From the IMG/VR virus record IMGVR_UViG_3300043469_000961, positions 1 through 20,301 of that record: DNA of 20,301 bases. One strand, written 5' to 3'. Under the pieces are notes generated by a model, which was not told the DNA's origin, made no database searches, and was given only the letters and a program-made list of their open reading frames with translations. The stretch is from a virus. Shown piece by piece: positions 14,875 to 19,755 of this stretch (position 1 is the stretch's first letter; each line of letters starts with the position of its first letter). A program made the position numbers and the translations under genes.

Positions 14875-14981
14875 TGAGATAGTCCAGTATGAACAGAAAG
14901 AGATCGGAGCTCTCTCTTCCTATCTCAGTTCAACTGAATCTCTATCTGCAGGTTTTTGTAGAGAGAGTCCAGATGGGAGTC

Positions 14982-15021
14982 AGTGCACTACATCTGAGCT
15001 ATCTAGCTCTACATCTGCACT
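14982..15021. repeat. two-tier inverted repeat
   Basis: The outer arms AGTGCA (14982-14987) and TGCACT (15016-15021) enclose inner arms GAGCTA and TAGCTC (14996-15009, 2-nt spacer). The two tiers are separated by near-identical CTACATCT and TACATC blocks. The layout fits a cruciform or a protein-binding site. Confidence 0.6.
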
Positions 15022-15060
15022 ATCTCCATCTCTACTACTCATCTCTACTCATCTCAACAT

Positions 15061-15075
15061 GCGTCGTCCCGACGC
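15061..15075 (+). promoter_or_regulatory. hairpin GCGTCG-TCC-CGACGC, candidate vRNAP promoter
   Basis: A perfect 6-bp stem with a TCC loop, followed by TTTTTGAGC. The same arrangement, 6-bp GC stem, TCC loop, then TTnnTGAG at the same distance, recurs at 19247-19261. N4 early promoters have a 5-7 bp stem and 3-nt loop with a central template-strand purine. The T-run means a small terminator is the alternative. Confidence 0.45.
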
Positions 15076-15096
15076 TTTTTGAGCTTTTCTGTCATA

Positions 15097-15116
15097 CCGA
15101 TACTCCGCCGATACTC
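15097..15116. repeat. direct repeat CCGATACTC x2
   Basis: Two identical 9-mers (15097-15105 and 15108-15116), 11 nt apart, about one helical turn, just downstream of the 15061 hairpin. The spacing suits paired protein-binding sites. Confidence 0.7.
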
Positions 15117-15276
15117 ACTAAAGTAGATGCTGAGTAGTTCTCCCTACCTTGTCAAGCTACTAGCTCTGACTTGTAAGGGCATGTGTAGCTCTCCACTCAC
15201 ACCCTCACAATCCTCATCGCTCGTGGTGTAGGGGTTGACAGCTCTGCTTCCTTCCTACTTGGTCTGCTCTCTACCA

Positions 15277-15291
15277 CTGTCCTTCGGACAG
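15277..15291 (+). promoter_or_regulatory. hairpin CTGTCC-TTC-GGACAG, candidate vRNAP promoter
   Basis: A perfect 6-bp stem with a TTC loop, 68 nt before the gene at 15360, followed by GAGATGGG and no T-run, so it is not a terminator. It shares the core GTCCTYCGGACAGGA with the 14126 hairpin. By the N4 rule, transcription would start about 11 nt after the loop centre (near 15295). Confidence 0.5.
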
Positions 15292-15359
15292 GAGATGGGA
15301 CAGGCCGTGGTGGCTTCTCCTCTCCCTCAACTCGCCTACGGGCTTCTCTGGAAACCAAC

Positions 15360-15692
15360 ATGAACTTCAACGTCAACACCAAGAACAACGCCCAGCAAGT
15401 CGCCAACGACAACTGGAAGGCAGCCGGCTTCATCAACCTCTACCTGCCCAAGGCGGAAGGTGGCCAGACCAAGCTGGGTGCCATTGCCTTGCGCATGAGC
15501 AACCCGGACGAGGCTGCTCTCTTCTCCTGGCTGAAGGCCAACAAGCCGGTGCCGGTGGAAGCCGAGGATCCGGACACCGGTGAGGTCATCAATCGCGACA
15601 TGCTGCCCATCGAGATCCTGCTGAGCCAGCTCGTGATCGACTTCCGCGAAGTCCGCACCGATGGCAAGCGGTTCGCACTGCCCGGCATGTAA
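15360..15692 (+). CDS. conserved small protein of unknown function (early)
   Basis: A 110-residue protein. Residues 18-45 (NWKAAGFINLYLPKAEGG, then KLGAIALRMS) look like the start of a beta-rich domain, and a helical end follows (MLPIEILLSQLVIDFREV). The block FINLYLP...KLGAIALR occurs in small proteins of several phages that I cannot name with certainty. It has its own hairpin promoter candidate and its own strong terminator, so it is probably made in quantity as a single-gene unit. The ribosome site is TGGAAA. A single-stranded-nucleic-acid-binding role is conceivable, but I see no supporting motif. Confidence 0.8.
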   Translation: MNFNVNTKNNAQQVANDNWKAAGFINLYLPKAEGGQTKLGAIALRMSNPDEAALFSWLKANKPVPVEAEDPDTGEVINRDMLPIEILLSQLVIDFREVRTDGKRFALPGM

Positions 15693-15709
15693 CTCCTGCC
15701 TCTCAACTC

Positions 15710-15746
15710 AGCCCTCATCCCTCACGGGGTGGGGGCTTTGTTTTTT
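15710..15746 (+). terminator. strong terminator after the 110-residue gene
   Basis: AGCCCTCATCCC pairs with GGGGTGGGGGCT (12 pairs including two G-T) around TCAC, followed by TTGTTTTTT. It lies 17 nt after the stop codon. Confidence 0.92.
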
Positions 15747-15843
15747 CCACCACCAATCGAGACACCAGCAGAGCAGACAGACAGTTCATCGGACTGCTTG
15801 CCTGCTGTGCTTGTTTCTTCCCGCCCTTCCTCTCGCCTACTTG

Positions 15844-15854
15844 CCGCTTCGCGG
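15844..15854 (+). promoter_or_regulatory. hairpin CCGC-TTC-GCGG, candidate vRNAP promoter
   Basis: A 4-bp stem with a TTC loop followed by AGGAACTGGG, 41 nt before the SLOG gene and after a strong terminator. The TYC-loop plus AGGA pattern is shared with the 14126 element. The stem is short, so support comes mainly from position and similarity. Confidence 0.35.
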
Positions 15855-15895
15855 AGGAACTGGGCTTCGCATGTAGCGGAGTACAGGAGAAACCA

Positions 15896-16270
15896 ATGAA
15901 AACATTCAAGCTCATCGTCGCAGGCAGTCGAGGCTTCAGCAACGTAGACGTGTTCAACCTCTACATGCAAGAGACCGTTCGTCACGTGATGCTCAAGTAC
16001 AACCAGCCAACCATTGAGATCGTCAGTGGCATGGCACGTGGTGCTGATGCCATGGGTGCTCAGTTCGCTGAGCTGAATGAACTCAAGCTCTACAAGTTCC
16101 CCGCTGAATGGGACAAGTACGGCAAGAGTGCAGGCTATCGACGCAACGCTGAGATGGGCCGCATGGCCGATAGTCTCGTGGCCTTCTGGGACGGTAAGTC
16201 CAGAGGCACTCAGCACATGATTGAGACCATTCGAGATCTCAACAAAGAACTCATCATCGTCAACTACTAG
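15896..16270 (+). CDS. SLOG-fold (YspA/DUF2493-like) protein
   Basis: A 124-residue protein with the signature of the SLOG/DUF2493 family. The N-terminal strand and glycine loop are KLIVAGSRGFSNVD (about 5-18); then come EIVSGMARGADAMGAQFAEL (41-60), FPAEWDKYGKSAGYRRNAEM (68-87), ADSLVAFWDGKSRGTQHMIE (91-110) and a final strand ELIIVNY. The GSRGF and SGMARGAD loops form a nucleotide-binding pocket in this Rossmann-like family, proposed to bind nucleotides or their derivatives. The role in phages is unknown. AGGAG precedes ATG 15896. The stop is 10 nt before RNAP subunit 1, so it is the first gene of the polymerase operon. Confidence 0.9.
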   Translation: MKTFKLIVAGSRGFSNVDVFNLYMQETVRHVMLKYNQPTIEIVSGMARGADAMGAQFAELNELKLYKFPAEWDKYGKSAGYRRNAEMGRMADSLVAFWDGKSRGTQHMIETIRDLNKELIIVNY

Positions 16271-16279
16271 GGGAATCGC

Positions 16280-17251
16280 ATGGACAACATGCTCCAAGTC
16301 GTCAAGCAAGAGTGGATCGAATCTCGCTACAGCCGCAGGCTCATCGACACCAAGATCCGTGACGAGATCTTTGCCTGTGACCCTTTGGTCGAGAAGGTGG
16401 CCAAGGGTGTGCATCTGCTGGAGCAGTTCTGCGAAGGTCTGTACTACGACTCCAAGCAGCAGCGTGTGCATCAGCTCAAGCAGCTCGATCTCACCGAGCT
16501 GGTGACCCAGGTGTTCATCGGTGTTGCCTACTTCAGTGAGCCAACGCTGTTCACCAGTGTCTGCTCGCAGATCGCAGGCCGTCTCGGCTTCGATGACAAG
16601 AAGGCAGCCATCACCACGTGCAGTGAGATCCTCGCTGTGCTCAGTGAGACCGATGTGTTCGACATCACCAAGGCCAGCCCACAAGCCAGCATCATGCTGG
16701 TGTCACGCATGGAGCTGAGCGCAGAGCTGAAGCAGTTCATCGAGAACAGCGCCTACCTGCCTCCCATGGTGGTGGAGCCACTGGACCTCACCACCAACTA
16801 CTGCTCAGGCTACCTCAGCGAGAAAAGCAGTCTGATCCTGGGTAAGGGCAACCACCACGATGGCGACATCTGTTTGGACGTGCTCAACAAGCTCAACAAG
16901 GTGCGCCTGAAGCTGGACGTTGATCTGCTGAAGAACCTCGAAGAGAACCCGACCAAGGAATTCACTGTCGAGTGGGCCATGGCCAATGCACTGGAGAAAG
17001 GCAAGCACATCACCGAAGCAGAAGCTGCTGAAATTGCGCGTGCTGCCATCGACCAGTGGCATCAGTTCAAGCAGAAGGGCCATGAGATCTACGCACTCAT
17101 GATCAACAGCGGCAACGAGATCTACCTGACCAACAAGGTGGACAAGCGTGGCCGCATCTACGCCCAGGGCTACCACATCACCACCCAAGGAACCAGTTTC
17201 AAGAAAGCGATGCTCGAGCTCGCGCATGAAGAACTGGTGACTGGGATCTGA
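16280..17251 (+). CDS. RNA polymerase subunit 1 (N4 RNAPII gp15-like)
   Basis: A 323-residue protein matching the N-terminal half of a single-subunit T7-like RNA polymerase. The last 40 residues carry TNKVDKRGRIYAQGYHITTQ, equivalent to the T7 segment DWRGRVYAVSMFNPQG near residue 425, and the protein ends before motif A. The rest is helical and diverged. In N4, gp15 and gp16 form a heterodimer (RNAPII) that transcribes middle genes. This protein is somewhat longer than N4 gp15 (about 270, from memory). GGGGA lies before ATG 16280. The catalytic residues lie in the partner at 17576-18838, so neither is expected to be active alone. Confidence 0.92.
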   Translation: MDNMLQVVKQEWIESRYSRRLIDTKIRDEIFACDPLVEKVAKGVHLLEQFCEGLYYDSKQQRVHQLKQLDLTELVTQVFIGVAYFSEPTLFTSVCSQIAGRLGFDDKKAAITTCSEILAVLSETDVFDITKASPQASIMLVSRMELSAELKQFIENSAYLPPMVVEPLDLTTNYCSGYLSEKSSLILGKGNHHDGDICLDVLNKLNKVRLKLDVDLLKNLEENPTKEFTVEWAMANALEKGKHITEAEAAEIARAAIDQWHQFKQKGHEIYALMINSGNEIYLTNKVDKRGRIYAQGYHITTQGTSFKKAMLELAHEELVTGI

Positions 17252-17252
17252 C

Positions 17253-17432
17253 ATGGGCTACGGTCCTGTCATCAACGGCAAGCAGAAGCCCATCACTCCA
17301 TGGAAAGGGAGTTGGGCTGCTGAGCTGGAGCAACAACGCAACGAACAGAGGAAGAACCATGCTGACCAACAAAGAGAAGTTCTCCCAACTCATGAAAGAG
17401 TTCGAAGTCCCGTTGATCGAAACAAGCCGTGA
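17253..17432 (+). CDS. short ORF between the RNAP subunits (uncertain)
   Basis: A 59-codon frame beginning MGYGPVINGKQKPITPWKGS, starting 1 nt after the RNAP subunit 1 stop and overlapping the next gene by 74 nt. The N-terminal part reads like a protein and the charged middle (ELEQQRNEQRKNHADQQ) like a helix. The part that overlaps the next gene is less convincing. GGGA upstream is a weak ribosome site. It may be a real coupled small gene whose tail overlaps its neighbour; function unknown. Confidence 0.4.
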   Translation: MGYGPVINGKQKPITPWKGSWAAELEQQRNEQRKNHADQQREVLPTHERVRSPVDRNKP

Positions 17433-17562
17433 AGCCACGGAAAGCCTGACTATCGAAGACAAGGGAACCACTCCGAAGATTGAGGGGTACACCTGCTTCT
17501 TCAGTGAGTTTGTGTTTGATGCGCGCACTGGTGCGTTCATCAAAGTCTGCATCTTTGAGTGA
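17359..17562 (+). CDS. small protein between the RNAP subunits
   Basis: A 67-residue protein with a strong ribosome site (AGAGGAAG, 4 nt spacing). It starts with a charged helix (MLTNKEKFSQLMKEFEVPLI), followed by an acidic middle and a beta-like end (EGYTCFFSEFVFDARTGAFI). It is 13 nt from RNAP subunit 2 and clearly co-transcribed with both subunits. I do not recognise a family. An accessory role with the polymerase is possible only by location. Confidence 0.7.
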   Translation: MLTNKEKFSQLMKEFEVPLIETSREATESLTIEDKGTTPKIEGYTCFFSEFVFDARTGAFIKVCIFE

Positions 17563-17575
17563 CAAGGGAACCAAC

Positions 17576-18838
17576 ATGAAGACATTCACCGGCTGGCAGT
17601 ATCTGCTGATCGACTTGGCCAACGCCTACGGCCTGGACAAGCTCACCTTCGAGAAACGAATCGAATGGGCTGAAGCTCACCTGCCCTTGCTCGAAAGCTG
17701 CCTGGGTGCAGCTGAGAACCCGCCGCTGTTCTACAAGGCCATGACTGCCATCCGCAAGGCTCAGCAGGGCATTCCCACCGGCCACCTGGTGGGCTTCGAC
17801 GCTGCCTGCAGCGGCATGCAGATCATGAGCGTGCTCATGGGCTGCGAGGCCGGTGCTGCAGCGACAGGCCTGATCCATCAGGATGTGCGCTCGGACGCTT
17901 ACAGCAGCGTCACCCAGGCCATCAACCAGCTGCTCTCAGCAGAAGGCTTGGCCGGTGTGCAGGTGAGCCGCAAGCAAGCCAAGAGCGCCACCATGACCAG
18001 CCTGTACGGTTCCACCCGTCAGCCCAAGCTGATCTTCGGTGAGGACACGCCCGAGCTGAAAGCCTTCTTCGAGGCCATGAAGATCGTGGCACCTGGTGCA
18101 TGGGAGCTGCTGCACATCCTGCTGAACAGCTGGCAAGACATGGCCCTGAGCCATGAATGGGAGCTGCCTGACGGCTTCCAAGCCAAGATCAAAGTCATGG
18201 ACACCGTGGAAACGCGAGTGGAAGTGGACGAGCTGGGCCACAGCACGTTCACCTACCAGTATCGTGAGAACACTGGCCTGCCTGCTGGGCACCACAAGGC
18301 CAAGAGCAATGCAGCCAACGTGGTGCATAGCATCGACGCCTACGTGCTGCGCTCGATCCATCGTCGTTGCAACTACGACTTCAATGAGATCGACGACGCC
18401 AGGATGCTCGTGAGCACCATGCTCACCACCCGTGCGCTCAGCAATGGCCAGCCTGTGGAAGCCAGCAACAAGCGCATCGCTCGCTACATCCGGCTCTGGG
18501 AAGAGACCGGCATGGCTGATGTGGTCATTGCACCGCACCTGACGCCAGCCACGGTAATGATGCTGCCTACGAAGATGCTGCAACAGCTTGAAGGCATCAT
18601 GTTCTCGATGCTGGAGCACAAGCCCTTCGAGGTGGTCACCATCCACGACGAGTTCAAGTGCCATGCCAACAACATGAACCACCTGCGTCAGCACTACAAC
18701 AACATCCTGGCTGAGCTGGCCAACAGCACAGTGCTCGACTCCATCCTGAGCCAGATCCATGGCCAGAAGGGCACTGTCACCAAACGAAGCGCCGACCTTG
18801 CCAGCAAGATCCGCAACGCCAACTACGCACTCTGCTGA
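17576..18838 (+). CDS. RNA polymerase subunit 2 (N4 RNAPII gp16-like), catalytic
   Basis: A 420-residue C-terminal part of a T7-like RNA polymerase. Motif A is GFDAACSGMQ (Asp75, the T7 Asp537 equivalent). Motif B is SRKQAKSATMTSLYGS (Arg132, Lys136, Tyr144, Gly145; T7 Arg627, Lys631, Tyr639, Gly640). The AANVVHSIDAYVLR segment is at about 247-259, and motif C is VVTIHDEF (Asp358, the T7 Asp812 equivalent). Both metal-binding aspartates are present. The start ATG 17576 follows AAGGGAACC; an earlier in-frame start at 17480 would read through the upstream gene. About 105 residues separate HSID from HDE, against about 27 in T7, so there is a large insertion. N4 gp16 is about 400 residues (from memory). 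Confidence 0.94.
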   Translation: MKTFTGWQYLLIDLANAYGLDKLTFEKRIEWAEAHLPLLESCLGAAENPPLFYKAMTAIRKAQQGIPTGHLVGFDAACSGMQIMSVLMGCEAGAAATGLIHQDVRSDAYSSVTQAINQLLSAEGLAGVQVSRKQAKSATMTSLYGSTRQPKLIFGEDTPELKAFFEAMKIVAPGAWELLHILLNSWQDMALSHEWELPDGFQAKIKVMDTVETRVEVDELGHSTFTYQYRENTGLPAGHHKAKSNAANVVHSIDAYVLRSIHRRCNYDFNEIDDARMLVSTMLTTRALSNGQPVEASNKRIARYIRLWEETGMADVVIAPHLTPATVMMLPTKMLQQLEGIMFSMLEHKPFEVVTIHDEFKCHANNMNHLRQHYNNILAELANSTVLDSILSQIHGQKGTVTKRSADLASKIRNANYALC

Positions 18839-18841
18839 ACC

Positions 18842-19018
18842 ATGAACACTATCCTAGTCATCATGGTTTTGGTGGGAAGACAAAATCTTCCCATTCACGT
18901 AGTGGAGTACCCCACTGAAGAGGCGTGTAAAACTGCTGCGAAAACCAACACAGACACTTCTTGGAATGGAAGGCGAAGCGCAGTCTGTGTTCCAAAGTTG
19001 AGCCTACCTAAAGGCTGA
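18842..19018 (+). CDS. short protein with hydrophobic N-terminus
   Basis: A 58-residue frame starting 3 nt after the RNAP subunit 2 stop. It has a short hydrophobic start (MNTILVIMVLVG), then YPTEEACKTAAKTNTD and a CVPK near the end. Many small phage and bacterial exported proteins share this layout of hydrophobic start, Tyr-x-x-x-x-x-Cys, then Cys-Val-Pro; the two Cys could form a disulfide outside the cytoplasm. No Shine-Dalgarno is visible, so coupling to the polymerase stop is likely if it is translated. Confidence 0.6.
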   Translation: MNTILVIMVLVGRQNLPIHVVEYPTEEACKTAAKTNTDTSWNGRRSAVCVPKLSLPKG

Positions 19019-19021
19019 ACC

Positions 19022-19180
19022 ATGGACCGCAGCTACAAAGAAGTTGACCTGGTGCACGTACACCTGGAGCGGGTGCAAGACCCACTCATCAAAGTGTTCT
19101 CCCAAGTTCCCTACAGAGTAGGGGGCATGGACTACTACCTGTACCAGGACAGGCTGTACTACGGCTACCAGCAGCCTTAA
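19022..19180 (+). CDS. short protein, apparently cut by an in-frame TAA
   Basis: A 52-residue frame starting MDRSYKEVDLVHVHLERVQD, with AAAGG 7 nt upstream and overlapping no gene. It stops at TAA (19178-19180) after YYGYQQP. The same frame continues for 21 codons with protein-like content, DGYVYILLSKPVPVHGGIYV then Tyr, to TAG at 19244-19246, directly before the hairpin at 19247. The Tyr/Val/Gly-rich style is the same on both sides of the stop, so the original gene may have been 19022-19246, cut by a Gln or Glu to ochre change. No known family. Confidence 0.55.
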   Translation: MDRSYKEVDLVHVHLERVQDPLIKVFSQVPYRVGGMDYYLYQDRLYYGYQQP

Positions 19181-19246
19181 GATGGGTACGTCTACATCCT
19201 GCTGAGCAAGCCTGTGCCTGTTCACGGTGGCATCTACGTGTACTAG

Positions 19247-19261
19247 GCGCGGTCCCCGCGC
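19247..19261 (+). promoter_or_regulatory. hairpin GCGCGG-TCC-CCGCGC, candidate vRNAP promoter
   Basis: A perfect 6-bp all-GC stem with a TCC loop, followed by TTGGTGAG, matching the layout of the 15061 element (stem, TCC, stem, TTnnTGAG). It lies about 290 nt before the gene at 19553, as the 15061 element does before 15360. A terminator with only two T after it is less likely. Confidence 0.5.
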
Positions 19262-19265
19262 TTGG

Positions 19266-19297
19266 TGAGTCGGGCTTCACCTCCCTGGCCTGACTCA
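19266..19297 (+). other. 10-bp hairpin in the leader
   Basis: TGAGTCGGGC (19266-19275) pairs with GCCTGACTCA (19288-19297), one G-T pair, 12-nt loop, followed by TTTCCC. It would be at the very 5' end of a transcript started by the 19247 element. It may be a weak terminator, an attenuator or a transcript-protecting hairpin. Confidence 0.55.
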
Positions 19298-19318
19298 TTT
19301 CCCTGTACGTTGCCATTT

Positions 19319-19353
19319 GCTGCCTATCCCTCCGGGGGTAGGCAGCTTTTTTT
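19319..19353 (+). terminator. rho-independent terminator after the RNAP operon
   Basis: GCTGCCTATCCC pairs with GGGGTAGGCAGC (12 pairs with one G-T, 4-nt loop TCCG), followed by seven T. It ends transcripts from the RNAP operon and would also stop or attenuate transcripts from the 19247 hairpin. Confidence 0.95.
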
Positions 19354-19552
19354 GTTCAACCTCAGTTCATTACAGCCAAGCATGGCTAGTAGTGGTTGGC
19401 AGATAGTCCAAGCCAACAAAGAGAGCTTGTATAGACCTTCTGAGAAGTTCTGTACAAGTTCTCAAAACATTCAAACCGGGATACTAACTTCAGAGATTTT
19501 CGATTTCTGACTATGTACACCCGATACACCAACCCCCTGTTTCACCCTAACC
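19354..19552. other. gene-free stretch with three consecutive hairpins
   Basis: No gene is seen between the terminator and the gene at 19553. It holds AGCCA-AGCA-TGGCT (19374-19387), GTTGGC-n11-GCCAAC (19395-19417) and a very long hairpin (19421-19463). An AT-richer part follows with GGATACTAAC (about 19480-19489) and CGATACACCAAC (about 19520-19531), which share GATAC with the 15097 repeats. It may be a structured leader, a small RNA, or a promoter/operator region for the ATPase operon. Confidence 0.5.
19421..19463. repeat. 43-nt near-perfect hairpin with a 3-nt loop
   Basis: The arms 19421-19440 and 19444-19463 give 20 opposed positions: 17 Watson-Crick pairs, two G-T pairs (19425/19459, 19432/19452) and one mismatch (19436/19448), around the loop TGA. 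The 5' arm starts GAGAGCTTGTATAGA and the 3' arm ends ACAAGTTCTC. There is no T-run after it (AAAACATTC), so it is not a terminator. Confidence 0.85.
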
Positions 19553-19747
19553 ATGGCCCTCTTCCACGTTGACGAGCCCAAGCCGCTCCGTTCCAACAGC
19601 CTGTTCCCCACCTTCGACACCGTCGAAGAAGCAGAGTCCTACGCATGCTCCCGCGTGCCCGTCTCGACCCACAACGAGATGTTCGGCCTGCTCCAGACCT
19701 ACCAGAACACCATGCTCAAGCAGGTGGGCTCCAGCAACTTCTCCTGA
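19553..19747 (+). CDS. small conserved-looking protein before the MoxR gene
   Basis: A 64-residue protein, MALFHVDEPKPLRSNSLFPT then DTVEEAESYACSRVPVSTHN and a helical end (EMFGLLQTYQNTMLKQVG). No Shine-Dalgarno precedes ATG 19553 (CACCCTAACC), which is unusual for this window. The stop is 8 nt before the MoxR start, so the two are coupled. Codon use (third-position C/G) matches the neighbouring real genes. Family unknown; probably an accessory to the ATPase by location. Confidence 0.7.
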   Translation: MALFHVDEPKPLRSNSLFPTFDTVEEAESYACSRVPVSTHNEMFGLLQTYQNTMLKQVGSSNFS

Positions 19748-19755
19748 GAACAGCC

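Larger units (their letters stand above)
14832..15359. other. gene-free, pyrimidine-rich region; likely genome-end or early control region
   Basis: About 530 nt with no convincing gene. Only an 82-codon low-complexity plus-strand frame at 14889-15137 is open; it has no ribosome site. The stretch is rich in CT (repeated ATCTCTACT at about 15027-15055), has tandem repeats, a nested inverted repeat, three hairpins, and two near-palindromes AGCTA-TC-TAGCT (14997-15008) and AGCTA-C-TAGCT (15155-15165). It lies where late (minus) and early (plus) genes diverge, the place of the terminal repeats in an N4-type genome if the contig was closed. Confidence 0.5.

Noticed and set aside
15097-15116. CCGATACTC pair as replication-origin iterons
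   Set aside because: Only two copies and no initiator gene nearby; kept only as a repeat.
14889-15137. Plus-strand frame of 82 codons in the gene-free region
   Set aside because: Low-complexity Leu/Ser/Tyr-rich product from a CT-rich repeat region, no ribosome site, overlaps inverted repeats and a hairpin, and its codon use differs from all real genes here.
15197-15436. Minus-strand frame with a hydrophobic start and a basic tail
   Set aside because: Overlaps the well-supported gene at 15360 and the 15277 hairpin; no ribosome site.
15722-16684. Long minus-strand frame opposite the SLOG and RNAP genes
   Set aside because: Antisense to two clearly recognised genes and crosses a terminator; no known domain.
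19262-19510. Plus-strand frame of 82 codons after the 19247 hairpin
   Set aside because: It reads straight through a strong terminator and the long hairpin, and its Ser/Pro-rich product looks random.
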